A stretch of 50,356 nt of DNA, taken from assembly GCF_003665155.1 (NCBI RefSeq), contig NZ_RCFQ01000021.1, positions 1 to 50,356 on the forward strand, given 5' to 3'. The notes below the pieces were generated by a model. That model was not told the origin of the DNA and made no database searches. It saw nothing but the letters and a program-made list of their open reading frames with translations. Below are positions 8,939 to 17,828 of this stretch, one piece after another. How positions within the stretch are numbered: the stretch's first letter is position 1; the number at the start of each line of letters is the position of its first letter. The position numbers were made by a program, and so were the translations under genes. Source of the DNA: Mariprofundus sp. EBB-1 (lineage in GTDB: Bacteria; Pseudomonadota; Zetaproteobacteria; Mariprofundales; Mariprofundaceae).

Positions 8939-9520
8939 TTATTTAACGGTACGACTTCCCGGCTTAACAGCCTCAAGCACACCTTCTGTACAGATCGGAC
9001 ACGCATCAGCCGGATATGTTTCCACATCCAGTTCCAACGCCGTGGCATAAGGCACATCAAAACGCCCAACCGCAGCCGGTGCACGATCGACCACAGCCAC
9101 AATTTGCACCGGTTCACCACCATGTTCACGCACAACCGCTATGCATTCACACACCGAACCACCTGTCGTAATCACATCTTCCACCACCAGCAACTTGGTG
9201 CCTGTTGGAATAGTAAAACCACGACGCAACTGCATTTCACCCTCTTTACGTTCGGTGAAAATAAACGGCTTATTCATCAGGCGCGCTACTTCCTGTCCAA
9301 TGACCAAACCACCAATGGCAGGCGCAACCACCATATCAATCGCATCGCTATCCACCTTACTGATTAGCTCAGCAGCCAGAGCTGTTGCATTACCGATATC
9401 CATCAATACAAGCGCAGACTGTAGATAACGCGCTGAATGCCTACCACTGGAAAGAATGAAATGCCCATTCAATAGTGCTCCTGCATCTTCATACATTGCC
9501 ATCATTTCCTGTTCGTTCAT
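8939..9520 (-). CDS. pyrE: Orotate phosphoribosyltransferase
   Basis: This enzyme makes orotidine 5'-phosphate from orotate and PRPP in pyrimidine synthesis. The sequence shows the type I PRTase fold with the PRPP-binding loop VVEDVITTGGS, a KPFIFTERKEGEMQLRRGF catalytic-loop region and an early HFILSSGRHS stretch. The ATG at 9520 is preferred: AAAAGGAT stands about 7 bases in front of it, while the ATG at 9526 is too close to that site. The 193 residues include a cysteine-containing C-terminal extension (PADACPICTEG), as seen in PyrE of the longer bacterial subgroup. It is the first gene of the minus-strand block. Confidence 0.94.
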   Translation of the reverse strand: MNEQEMMAMYEDAGALLNGHFILSSGRHSARYLQSALVLMDIGNATALAAELISKVDSDAIDMVVAPAIGGLVIGQEVARLMNKPFIFTERKEGEMQLRRGFTIPTGTKLLVVEDVITTGGSVCECIAVVREHGGEPVQIVAVVDRAPAAVGRFDVPYATALELDVETYPADACPICTEGVLEAVKPGSRTVK

Positions 9521-10043
9521 GCTCATATCCTTTTTTATCTTATATTTATTCAGTCATTAACATCAGGCAGTGCCCATACTAACGCGCTATTAATTTTGCG
9601 GCAGTGTAGCAGTTTCACCCTGTCTGCAGAACCTTGCACCTGTACAGGTCATCAAAAGTACAATTTAGCGCACCAAAAATAAACGCTATTCCCATGCAAG
9701 ATCACGCCTAAATGTTACCAATAAACAATAGGGAGATGTTCCCTCTCGACTCATCTCCATCCCTGCCACAAGCGACATCTCAATATGTTCCACACATTAG
9801 TGCTTATATAAGCTGCGTAAACAAACAACATGTATAAATGGAACCAGAGGCCACGCTCCTAAATGTATTGCGCTTCTGCTTTGAGCATGCCTATTGCAAG
9901 CTCCTGGTATGAACTGCCCTTTTATATTTTGATATTTTCGAGCATCCAAGATCCATCTTTGCCATGCGAAAAGGCTAAATATTTCAGGTGTCCGGAAGAT
10001 TACCCCCAAACCCGCACGCTATTAAGTTTAATGTTGATAGAGT

Positions 10044-10084
10044 GAAACCCACATGGCAGTAATTGTCGGGTAATGTGAGGTTTC
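10044..10084. repeat. Hairpin-forming inverted repeat
   Basis: GAAACCCACAT (10044-10054) pairs with ATGTGAGGTTTC (10073-10084), giving eleven pairs with one bulged base and an 18-nt loop. No U-run follows, so it is not a plain terminator. It could be an RNA structure or a protein-binding site. Confidence 0.45.
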
Positions 10085-10121
10085 ATCACCACCTTTGAAA
10101 ATAGCTATTATTTTCACTCAG

Positions 10122-10143
10122 CTTAGGGCGAAAGCAGACATTC
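10122..10143 (-). repeat. Copy of dispersed palindromic-repeat arm
   Basis: On the minus strand it reads GAATGTCTGCTTTCGCCCTA, matching the arms at 444-467, 1097-1114 and 22269-22290. The next bases, GCTGAGTGAAAAT, resemble the IS end GGCTGTGTGAAAACG. An IS footprint may therefore be present, but no transposase is nearby. Confidence 0.55.
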
Positions 10144-10182
10144 AGTCGTTTGCTATTAGCATTCACCGTAAACGTTTAGGAG

Positions 10183-10899
10183 ATGCCAGTGAATCAATCC
10201 GAAAATCCTCTGTTATTGAATGCTGGTTTAAACATGCTGGCGGTATTTGATTTAGATAAGCTACCTGCTGAGATCACCCAACACATTGCATTGGATGCAA
10301 CAATATTAAAGCGCTTCAAACAGCTACTGGTGTTTGGCCATGGTGGAAGAGATATGTGGCAAGCGCTGCAACAGTCGCCGGATGCAAGTCAAAGCGATCC
10401 CATTGATCATTTCTCGGTTCATGCCGTGCAAAACTATTTCAATCAAGAACATGCAGATTGCAGTCACTGTCTGTTATATCCGGATTCGGTTCAAAACATG
10501 CCACTTCAAGCCCTGGGGAAACTGGCCGGCTGGCACCATGACTCGCCTTTTCGTATCGGTATCAATGCTGAATATGGGCCGTGGTTTGCCTATCGCGCTG
10601 TTGCGCTGACCGATACGGCATTAACACCAACAACGGCCATGAACGGCGCATCACCTTGTCAAAGTTGTGCAGACAAGCCATGCATCTCCGCCTGCCCTGC
10701 TAATGCCCTACTATCGGGTGATTTATCACTGCAACAATGCATGGAATATCGACTACAACATGACTCACGCTGTAAATCGCAGTGTATTTCACGCCTTGCC
10801 TGCCCTGTAGGAAGCAAACACCGTTATAGCAATGAACAGATTGCCTATCATTACAATACATCCATGAAAACAATCGAGCAGTATCAACAGTTATCCTGA
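10183..10899 (+). CDS. QueG-like 4Fe-4S ferredoxin-type protein
   Basis: This soluble 238-residue protein has a ferredoxin-like cluster motif CQSCADKPCISACPANAL at about 162-179. A second cysteine group ends in CISRLACPVG. The spacing and the C-terminal HRY after CPVG resemble the iron-sulphur half of the epoxyqueuosine reductase (QueG)/reductive dehalogenase family. It is shorter than QueG and lacks its cobalamin-binding part. It is probably an electron-transfer or reductase protein of unknown substrate. The ATG at 10183 follows TAGGAG with about five bases between. The next gene, a DUF481 protein, follows after 103 bp and may be co-transcribed. Confidence 0.7.
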   Translation: MPVNQSENPLLLNAGLNMLAVFDLDKLPAEITQHIALDATILKRFKQLLVFGHGGRDMWQALQQSPDASQSDPIDHFSVHAVQNYFNQEHADCSHCLLYPDSVQNMPLQALGKLAGWHHDSPFRIGINAEYGPWFAYRAVALTDTALTPTTAMNGASPCQSCADKPCISACPANALLSGDLSLQQCMEYRLQHDSRCKSQCISRLACPVGSKHRYSNEQIAYHYNTSMKTIEQYQQLS

Positions 10900-11002
10900 A
10901 ACAGAATATGCTACATTGGAAACAACTTTTTTAACCACTCATTTCAGCAACAGCGTATTTTTTTCGCTGGAGATTCGTAATTGCCGCCCTAGTGTGCGCG
11001 CC

Positions 11003-11716
11003 ATGAAAAAGTCATCGATAATCCTACTCCCCCTTTTGATCATTGCATCACCGCTAGCTTATGCCGAAGAAGAAGCCAGCAATTGGAAAAATAATATTGA
11101 GCTTGGTGCTGTTTTAACCTCAGGAAACACCAAAACATTAACCGTGAATTCCAAACTCAAAACAGTGCATGATGGTAAATACCTGCGCGACACCATCACT
11201 GGCAGCGCCAACAACTCCTCGGACAATAATCAGACCACTGCTGAAACCTACAAAGCCAGCTTTCAGGAAGACTGGAAGATTACTGAACGTGATTATCTAT
11301 TTCTTCGTTTAGGCTTTGAAAGTGATCGATTTGCAGGTTTCAAACGCCGTTTCAGTGAAACCATGGGTTATGGTCGTGACCTCATTAAAAATGATCTGTT
11401 ACAGTGGAAAATAGAACTTGGTGGCGGTTTAAGACAGAGCCATTTCACTAACCTCTCCAAAAAGAACGAATTAATTATGCGTTCAGCCACAGCATTAAAA
11501 TGGAAAATCAGTGATTCTGCCACCTTCACACAGGATCTATCCACTGAAGGCGGCAAAAGTGGCTGGGCAACTGAATCAGTGACTGCACTTCAGCATGCAC
11601 TTAACTCTCACCTATCGAGTAAAATATCATTTAAAGTCGAGCATAACAGCAAGGTAGTAGCTCCGATCAAAAGCACGGATCTTGAGACAGCCATTACGCT
11701 GGTGGTGAATTTTTAA
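11003..11716 (+). CDS. DUF481-family outer membrane protein (YdiY-like)
   Basis: This is a secreted protein predicted to be a small outer-membrane barrel of the DUF481 family, whose function is unknown. The start at ATG 11003 gives a clean signal peptide, MKKSSIILLPLLIIASPLAY, cut near YAEEE. A longer frame from a TTG at 10916 would bury this signal. The mature part has the family's early ELGAVLTSGNTKT motif (Gly-Asn-Thr), alternating strands, and ends in LVVNF, a barrel C-terminus with terminal Phe. Its 3' end converges on ppnN with 24 bases between. Confidence 0.85.
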   Translation: MKKSSIILLPLLIIASPLAYAEEEASNWKNNIELGAVLTSGNTKTLTVNSKLKTVHDGKYLRDTITGSANNSSDNNQTTAETYKASFQEDWKITERDYLFLRLGFESDRFAGFKRRFSETMGYGRDLIKNDLLQWKIELGGGLRQSHFTNLSKKNELIMRSATALKWKISDSATFTQDLSTEGGKSGWATESVTALQHALNSHLSSKISFKVEHNSKVVAPIKSTDLETAITLVVNF

Positions 11717-11740
11717 CTTCACCTCGAATCAAACAGGTTA

Positions 11741-13108
11741 TTAAATGATTTTATAGCACGGACGGTAATTATCGTCTGTCATCTTCATTCGACCCTGTGC
11801 CACAAACGCATTGAGTAGTTTATCGACCGTATCCATGATGCCGGGTTCACCGCATATCTCAAAATAGCCATACTGTTCAATCGCCCGAATACCTTCGTCT
11901 TTCACATTACCTGCAACCAGGGCAGAAAACACGCGACGCAGATTTGCTGCTAACAGGTAGCTTGGCTGATCTTTATGCAATGCCAGTGCGCGCACATTCT
12001 CATGCGTCGGTGCAAACGGTTCCTGAAAAACATGATCAATCATCAAGCTCCAGTTGAAATAATAGGCATCGCCAATGGATTTCCTGTACTCACGCACCTG
12101 ATCAACCCCCGTCCGCATGCGTTGCGCCACCAGCGTTGGATCACCAATGATAATCTGATAACGCTGTTGCGCTTCTTCTCCCAGCGTTACTGCGATAAAG
12201 GTATCAATTTGTTTGAAATAATCTCTGGCCGATTCTGGCCCGGTCAAGATGAGCGGGAATGGTATATCCCTGTTCTTCGGATGCAGCAGAATACCCAATA
12301 GATAAAGTATCTCTTCAGCCGTTCCAACCCCGCCTGCAAAAACAACAATCCCGTGACCAGCTCTCACAAAAGCTTCCAGCCGTTTTTCAATATCCGGAAA
12401 AATAGTTAAATTATTTACAATAGGATTGGGTGCCTCAGCCGCAATAATACCCGGCTCAGTAATACCCAAATAAAGACCATTGTGAATACGCTGTTTGGCA
12501 TGCCCAATAGTCGCCCCCTTCATCGGTCCCTTCATCGCACCCGGCCCGCAGCCGGTACATACATCCAACCCGCGCAGCCCCATCTCATAACCGACAAGCT
12601 TGGTATAATCATATTCATTGCGACTGATCGCATGACCACCCCAACACACTACCAGACTAGGATCACGGACAAGCTCAAGCACCCTGGCATTACGCAAGAT
12701 ATAAAATACAGCATTGGTAATACCCTCTGAACTATTCAGATCTATACCGGGATTATTAAGCACTTCATCATGGGTAAATACAATATCCCTGAGCACCGAA
12801 AACAGATGCTCATGGATACCTTTTATCATCACCCCATCCACAAAAGCACTAGCCGGAGCATTGATCAGCTCTAGTTTGATGCCGCGTTCAACCTGACGCA
12901 CATAGATTTCAAAATCTTTGTAACGCTCCAGTAGAATACGCCCATCATCCAAATCGGCATCACAATTAAGCACAGCCAGCGAGCAGCTTCTAAACACATG
13001 ATAGAGCCCACCTGAACTGCTATTGAGCAGCTGCCCCACCTCCAATTTGGAAAGCAGCTCCAGCCGATCATCTGGAACAATAATCGTATCTATAACATCA
13101 TACTGCAT
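11741..13108 (-). CDS. ppnN: Pyrimidine/purine nucleotide 5'-monophosphate nucleosidase PpnN
   Basis: This enzyme hydrolyses nucleoside monophosphates to base and ribose 5-phosphate. In E. coli PpnN it is stimulated by (p)ppGpp. The length of 455 residues and the three-part architecture match: an N-terminal domain, a central LOG/Rossmann domain (VCWGGHAISRNEYDYT and GCGPGAMKGPMKGA) and a C-terminal regulatory domain. The catalytic loop reads AGGVGTAEEIL, where the usual PGGxGTxEE proline is Ala. It faces away from the DUF481 gene. A 115-nt A+T-rich gap separates it from the lipoprotein gene at 13990. Confidence 0.92.
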   Translation of the reverse strand: MQYDVIDTIIVPDDRLELLSKLEVGQLLNSSSGGLYHVFRSCSLAVLNCDADLDDGRILLERYKDFEIYVRQVERGIKLELINAPASAFVDGVMIKGIHEHLFSVLRDIVFTHDEVLNNPGIDLNSSEGITNAVFYILRNARVLELVRDPSLVVCWGGHAISRNEYDYTKLVGYEMGLRGLDVCTGCGPGAMKGPMKGATIGHAKQRIHNGLYLGITEPGIIAAEAPNPIVNNLTIFPDIEKRLEAFVRAGHGIVVFAGGVGTAEEILYLLGILLHPKNRDIPFPLILTGPESARDYFKQIDTFIAVTLGEEAQQRYQIIIGDPTLVAQRMRTGVDQVREYRKSIGDAYYFNWSLMIDHVFQEPFAPTHENVRALALHKDQPSYLLAANLRRVFSALVAGNVKDEGIRAIEQYGYFEICGEPGIMDTVDKLLNAFVAQGRMKMTDDNYRPCYKII

Positions 13109-13255
13109 CGCAACTCCTTCATCTGTTATTTTAACTCAGCCATAAGAATGGTCGCCACAGACAAACCAAACAAGCGTTTACATACACATCGGTCGCAGCA
13201 GAAGTATTGTAGTTACAGTTAGTATGCAGTGCTCTCTTGATGCATGAGGCAAGCT

Positions 13256-13990
13256 TTAATGATCGAGAATAAGTGCATCAATTTTTTGTTCTACAGCACG
13301 TGCATTCAAACCTTCATCCATTAATTTCTGACGCAACTGCATCAAGTCTTCAATCGATGCATTTCTTTCTGCCGGTGTCATTTTCACCGTACTGGCGATA
13401 GCCATAGATCCCGCTGCAAAATGAATCGAACAACTGTTATGATAAGCTTGCAAATCCAACAAGCCCTGCTTTACAGAATATTGCCTAATGGCCTCTTCCA
13501 TACGTGATTTCAACTGAATTCGCGCTAATTTTCGTGTCTCTTCAATGTTTTTGATAATGACTGTAGCCATGGCTCGTTCTGGCGTTGCCAATTCACGCTT
13601 AGATAACAAGGTCATACCCGGATTCGTATGATCGTATTGCCGCAAATCAATGGCCTCTTTCAACATATCTTCAAACTGCCTGTCACCTTTTTCACTATCT
13701 ATGTCCCATTGTTGGCTATCATGAAGTATTTGCTGTTTCTGTTTATCACATAGTCGATCTGAGGATGTGATCATATCTTTCATGAATGTATTTCGCGCTG
13801 CTTCTCTATCATTGGCCAGATCCAGTGCTCTTAATTTTTGCAGCAACGGATTCACTTCAGTTTTTTTCGATGTTTCGAAAAGCGTCGGAGCATCGTCGTA
13901 GATCGTTTGCAATGTTCCACACCCCGATAGCGTCAAGACGAATAGAGTGATCGTTACAAGTTTAAGGTAGATCGAGGTAGTAAAATGCAT
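13256..13990 (-). CDS. Putative lipoprotein, helical, unknown function
   Basis: This is a secreted lipoprotein of about 244 residues that I do not recognise. The start at ATG 13990 (MHFTTSIYLKL) has GGAG at 7 bases. A hydrophobic signal is followed by the lipobox LSGC with GTL after the cysteine, so it is lipidated. The mature part is rich in Glu, Lys, Arg and Gln and predicted mainly alpha-helical. It has two further cysteines (DRLCDK and HNSCSIHF) that could form a disulphide. No catalytic motif is visible. It ends 147 bases before ppnN in the same direction. Confidence 0.65.
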   Translation of the reverse strand: MHFTTSIYLKLVTITLFVLTLSGCGTLQTIYDDAPTLFETSKKTEVNPLLQKLRALDLANDREAARNTFMKDMITSSDRLCDKQKQQILHDSQQWDIDSEKGDRQFEDMLKEAIDLRQYDHTNPGMTLLSKRELATPERAMATVIIKNIEETRKLARIQLKSRMEEAIRQYSVKQGLLDLQAYHNSCSIHFAAGSMAIASTVKMTPAERNASIEDLMQLRQKLMDEGLNARAVEQKIDALILDH

Positions 13991-14165
13991 GGGCTGCTCC
14001 AGTGAGGGAAGATTACCTGCATTGAGCAATGATCAGGCCAATAGTAATGATCACTGTACTTTCACACCGCACGCACGCATCACAAACGGGGCATGAGTAA
14101 GAGAGAAGTACAGAAAGAACGCTTAACAGTGCTTAATTCCGACTACTATATAAAATATGAGCAGC

Positions 14166-14699
14166 TCACTGACCGGGCGGCAGCACGCTATCAGGGGCAG
14201 GGTTGTTCTGTTGGCCTTCAATCACTGTTTGCCCACTATTTTCAAGCACAGCTTCTTCTGAAGAGGGCCAGACAAACCAAATCACAGCAGCAATTGCCAG
14301 AACAGAAGCGATGATAATTTTACCAAAGCCACCCTCTTCTTCCGCGACAACATGCTGCTCATCAAATGTATCTTCATACGATTCGGGCTCTTCCATGCCA
14401 TGGCTTCTGCTAGGTTTATAGTCAGACATGTCATCTTCAATATTAAATGGGGTCATATCTGCCAATTGATCAATTTCAGCAGCCATCTCTCCTTCAATAG
14501 CCCCATCAGCCTCAAGGTGAGAGAGGCACCCTTCTGCTTCAGGGATCGCCTTGTGAGCTTCAGGATCCAGATGTGCCATACCCATATGATCAATATCTTT
14601 GTCTCTGGATGCATAGAGCAATGGATCATCCGTCTCATTATTGTTTTCAAACGCTTCTGCTACATTTTTATAATGAGAAAAATCCTTTTGATCATTCAT
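14166..14699 (-). CDS. Acidic single-pass membrane protein, unknown function
   Basis: This unrecognised protein of about 177 residues starts at ATG 14699 (MNDQKDF) with a G-rich ribosome binding site. The N-terminal two thirds are strongly acidic with His and Met-rich patches and probably lie in the cytoplasm. One membrane helix (IIIASVLAIAAVIWFVWP) at about residues 128-145 is followed by a short Gln/Pro-rich tail. The pattern suggests a membrane-anchored acidic regulator or scaffold, but no family is evident. It is divergent from the antiporter at 14981, with 281 bp between. Confidence 0.55.
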   Translation of the reverse strand: MNDQKDFSHYKNVAEAFENNNETDDPLLYASRDKDIDHMGMAHLDPEAHKAIPEAEGCLSHLEADGAIEGEMAAEIDQLADMTPFNIEDDMSDYKPSRSHGMEEPESYEDTFDEQHVVAEEEGGFGKIIIASVLAIAAVIWFVWPSSEEAVLENSGQTVIEGQQNNPAPDSVLPPGQ

Positions 14700-14980
14700 G
14701 TTCACACCCCCTGTCAAAGAACAGCATATCTCTGCCCAAGCATACAACAAAATCGCTGTAACCCCACTCGCCTGCAGCCATACTATAAGTATTTTCTTGT
14801 CTCTGACCAGATCATCAATAAATCACATCTGCCATCTCAAGTTATATTCAACAAACACAATGTGTGCATATCCTGCGCGCACAATCTGTAACCCTCAATC
14901 ACACTATAGCAACCCGAAACAACACGGATATCTTGCGATTTTTTACTTTTTATCATACGCTAAAACACTATGGAGGCCTG

Positions 14981-16678
14981 ATGGAATACAGCTACCTGAA
15001 TGACACATTGGTTATCCTGACGGCAACGGTTGCTGTTGTCTTTCTCGTGCTGCGTATCGGACTCCCCCCTCTGGTTGCTTATCTAACTGTTGGTGTACTG
15101 GTCGGGCCATATACACTGGGCTTAGTATCTGATGTCGAACATATCAGAACCTTCGCCGAATTCGGTGTCGTTTTTCTACTATTCACCATTGGCCTGGAAT
15201 TTTCAGCCACAGTACTAACACGCATGAAAGCCTCCGTATTGGGGCTTGGCAGTGCTCAAGTCCTATTAACTGCAGCGCTAACAACAACTGCCGCTATGTT
15301 GCTGGGCCTACCGTTGGAGAGCGCTCTGGTTATCGGTGCTGTTGTTGCCATGTCTTCCACCGCACTGGTCACCAAGCAACTGGCCGATCAGGTAGAACTG
15401 CATACGCGTCATGGTCGCAACAGTGTGGGTATTCTCTTATTTCAGGATCTGATGGTCGTACCATTCCTGATTCTGGTTTCCATGTTAAGTGGAAACAGCG
15501 TTGAGGCTTCTACCCATATTATTCTCACTGCTCTTGGTCAAGGTGTGCTGGTGATCATGCTTATCTTCGCATTTGGGCATTGGGTGCTTAGCCCATTGTT
15601 TCAGGCCGTCGCACGTTTTCGCTCAGCTGAACTGTTTACACTCACCGTTTTATTACTTGTTCTCTGTTCTGCGTGGCTCACCAATCAGATTGGATTGACC
15701 TTTGCCTTGGGAGCTTTCCTTGCTGGCATGATGCTCAGTGAAACGGAATTCAAACACCAAGTTGCATCTGATATACGTCCTTTCAGGGATGTATTGCTCG
15801 GCCTCTTCTTTGTCACCATAGGTATGATGCTGGAAGTACCAGTACTGCCAGAAATCTGGTCAACAGTGTTACTCATGCTGCTTGCATTGATACTCATTAA
15901 ATTTCTTTTGGTAGCCGTCTTTTGTCTATTGGCTGGCTGGAACAGTGCTGTATCCATGCGTACAGGCCTCATTCTGGCCCACGGTGGTGAATTTGGTTTT
16001 GCGATCCTTATCCTGGCCATGGAAGGTAACATTCTAAGCCCTATAGAAGGACAGATTTTACTGGCCACCATGCTATTCAGCATGGTTCTAGCGCCTATCA
16101 TTATTCGTTATAATGCAAAAATAACCACGCTATTAATCCCCAAACAAGTACAACAAAGTCGTCAGGAGATCAAGTCAGAGATTATCAGCAATGCATGCCA
16201 ACTCAATCAGCATGTGATTGTCTGTGGTTATGGACGTATAGGGCAGCACAGCATAAATTATTTATCCGAGCATCATATTCCATGCATGGCTATTGATCTT
16301 GATTCTATCCGTGTAAAGAACGGAATGGCGGGCAACAAATCAGTTTCCTATGGAGATGCCTGCAGCCTGGAGCTATTACATGCCTGCGGTTTACACCGTG
16401 CATCCGCTCTGGTGATCAGCATGATTGATTTTAACACGGCCATGAAAATCATCTCTCGCGTACGTTCTGTTGATACTGAATTACCTATTGTTGTCAGGAC
16501 TCGAAAAGAACTTCATCTCTATCAATTCTATCAAGCTGGTGCCACTGAAGTGGTAGCAGATACATTTGGTAGTGATCAAATGATTGATAACGACTTGCTA
16601 ATCCGCATAGGTCTTACTAAAACTTCCGAAGGGCTGTCCGGATCAGATCATTTAGCAGACATCTTTGATAAAGCCTGA
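14981..16678 (+). CDS. CPA2-family K+/H+ antiporter with TrkA-N domain (KefB/YbaL-like)
   Basis: This is a monovalent cation:proton antiporter. The N-terminal part has about twelve membrane helices with the CPA2 signatures TIGLEFS, FQDLMVVPFLIL and the discontinuous-helix stretch AHGGEFGFAIL. A C-terminal Rossmann (RCK/TrkA-N) domain at roughly residues 410-530 carries VIVCGYGRIGQ for nucleotide binding. ATG 14981 is chosen because TGGAGG stands just before it; a longer frame from 14864 adds an unlikely N-terminus. The length of about 565 residues is normal for YbaL-like transporters. The partner KefF/KefG gene is not present. It ends convergently with the ComEA-like gene. Confidence 0.88.
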   Translation: MEYSYLNDTLVILTATVAVVFLVLRIGLPPLVAYLTVGVLVGPYTLGLVSDVEHIRTFAEFGVVFLLFTIGLEFSATVLTRMKASVLGLGSAQVLLTAALTTTAAMLLGLPLESALVIGAVVAMSSTALVTKQLADQVELHTRHGRNSVGILLFQDLMVVPFLILVSMLSGNSVEASTHIILTALGQGVLVIMLIFAFGHWVLSPLFQAVARFRSAELFTLTVLLLVLCSAWLTNQIGLTFALGAFLAGMMLSETEFKHQVASDIRPFRDVLLGLFFVTIGMMLEVPVLPEIWSTVLLMLLALILIKFLLVAVFCLLAGWNSAVSMRTGLILAHGGEFGFAILILAMEGNILSPIEGQILLATMLFSMVLAPIIIRYNAKITTLLIPKQVQQSRQEIKSEIISNACQLNQHVIVCGYGRIGQHSINYLSEHHIPCMAIDLDSIRVKNGMAGNKSVSYGDACSLELLHACGLHRASALVISMIDFNTAMKIISRVRSVDTELPIVVRTRKELHLYQFYQAGATEVVADTFGSDQMIDNDLLIRIGLTKTSEGLSGSDHLADIFDKA

Positions 16679-16697
16679 CCAGAACAGCTCGCTGTAT

Positions 16698-16976
16698 CTA
16701 TTCGCTGATATGATTTACTTCCACATCACGCTTAATTGCTTCCAACTTCTTATCGCCAATACCTTTCACATTTTTCAATCCTTCAAGAGTACTAAATAAC
16801 CCATGTGTATCGCGGTAATCAACAATTGCTGCCGCAGTTTTAGGGCCAATCCCAGACACTGACTCCAACTGCGTTATCGTTGCCGTATTCACGTCAATGC
16901 GACCATCGGCATTAGCTGTACCAATAGCCATAAACAACGCAATACTTAATGACAGAAGAAAATATCTTACATTCAT
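16698..16976 (-). CDS. ComEA-like helix-hairpin-helix DNA-binding protein
   Basis: This is a short exported protein with a signal peptide (ending TANA) and a ComEA-type HhH domain: IDVNTATITQLESVSGIGPK and a second VKGIGDKKLEAIKR. Such domains bind double-stranded DNA in the periplasm and are known from competence ComEA and from YbaV-type proteins. ATG 16976 has GGGAG about 7 bases upstream; a TTG at 16982 is a weaker alternative. The 92 residues are just the signal and one HhH pair, as in proteobacterial short ComEA. It faces rsgA across the A+T-rich interval. Confidence 0.9.
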   Translation of the reverse strand: MNVRYFLLSLSIALFMAIGTANADGRIDVNTATITQLESVSGIGPKTAAAIVDYRDTHGLFSTLEGLKNVKGIGDKKLEAIKRDVEVNHISE

Positions 16977-17480
16977 AACCAACTCCCTACATTTTATTGT
17001 ATGACGAACGCTTCTTTATGCCCTCGCTATTTACTATTATAGCCAGTAAATTGGCTGATTGCGTGCTAAAATAGCAGGTGAATTGATTTGAATATGGGTA
17101 GCGCTAGGGTATTGAGATGTGCGGCATCAGATAACAGCATCATTCACACTCTCTATCAACCTGATTTTCATTGGCTAAACAACTTTCATTTTCATCCACG
17201 ATAAAACATACTTATTTACCCTAAACTGTTGGCATATAGGACTTTTCACTAAATCTTATCCACCAGATGTGTTTTGCTGTCATAAAAAACGTCCCCGGCA
17301 TATGGCACGTCAATAACATTACATGTCTATGCTTTTAAATAGCTGTTTTTAAAGCCCTTTTATAAAAGCCTAATTATTAGGCAATACTACTGTTGTATGT
17401 CACATACACTGGAAAAAGCCCCTTTTTGAAATACTATCCACAAAGTTATGCACAGCTTTTGTGTACAAACCAAAAAAGCC
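16977..17480. other. A+T-rich intergenic interval with DnaA-box-like sites
   Basis: No gene is visible. The strand holds CTATCCACA (17434-17442), TTATGCACA (17446-17454) and TTGTGTACAA (about 17460), each matching or nearly matching the DnaA box TTATNCACA, plus TTATCCACC near 17256. An inverted repeat AAGCCTAATTATTAGGC lies near 17365. This could be a regulatory region or a DnaA-binding locus. No skew switch or typical origin neighbour (gidA, dnaA, rpmH) is seen. Confidence 0.4.
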
Positions 17481-17807
17481 TTATTCCACAAGCAATTCAC
17501 TCTTCTCAGAACAATATATTTGCATCTTGATCAAGTGCTTTGGCGCGCTATCAACAGCTGAATAATCACCACAGAATGCCCAACGTTTCGCAGAGAAAAT
17601 CATTATATTTTTAACATATTTATTTGTATGTGCATCAACCATGCTATAGTGATCAGATACATCTCCGTATTGTAACATTTCAGCCTTTGCTGGTTCTGCG
17701 CAATTACGAACCAGTATAGTAGTAAGCCTTATATAAAAAATGAACGTGATAAGAACCATCTTCTTATAAGCCTGCTTTCCTAAAACTGCATAGTCATTAG
17801 GGTTCAC
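17481..17807 (-). CDS. Hypothetical protein with one membrane helix
   Basis: This frame encodes 108 residues that I do not recognise. It has one likely membrane or signal helix (MVLITFIFYIRLTTILV at about 17-33) and then a polar cysteine-containing tail. It is divergent from rsgA by about 20 bases. No convincing ribosome binding site is seen at 17807 or at the internal ATG 17759. It may be a real small membrane protein or a chance frame in A+T-rich DNA. Confidence 0.3.
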   Translation of the reverse strand: MNPNDYAVLGKQAYKKMVLITFIFYIRLTTILVRNCAEPAKAEMLQYGDVSDHYSMVDAHTNKYVKNIMIFSAKRWAFCGDYSAVDSAPKHLIKMQIYCSEKSELLVE

Positions 17808-17828
17808 AACAAGAGGTATGCATTGACA

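Larger units (their letters stand above)
9527..10182. other. Gene-poor interval
   Basis: No convincing gene is seen in this 656-bp stretch. A 70-codon minus-strand frame at 9797-10009 matches nothing I recognise and has no clear ribosome binding site. The interval contains a hairpin at 10044-10084 and one copy of the dispersed repeat at 10122-10143, so it may be a decayed or regulatory region. Confidence 0.5.

Noticed and set aside
8821-9135. Minus-strand frame of 104 codons
   Set aside because: It overlaps pyrE in another frame; pyrE is unambiguous and the product has an unlikely amino-acid make-up.
9797-10009. Minus-strand frame of 70 codons
   Set aside because: No recognised family, no ribosome binding site, and low complexity of context.
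16977-17480. Chromosomal replication origin
   Set aside because: DnaA-like sites are few and imperfect, and neither typical neighbours nor a strand switch supports it. Recorded only as a finding.
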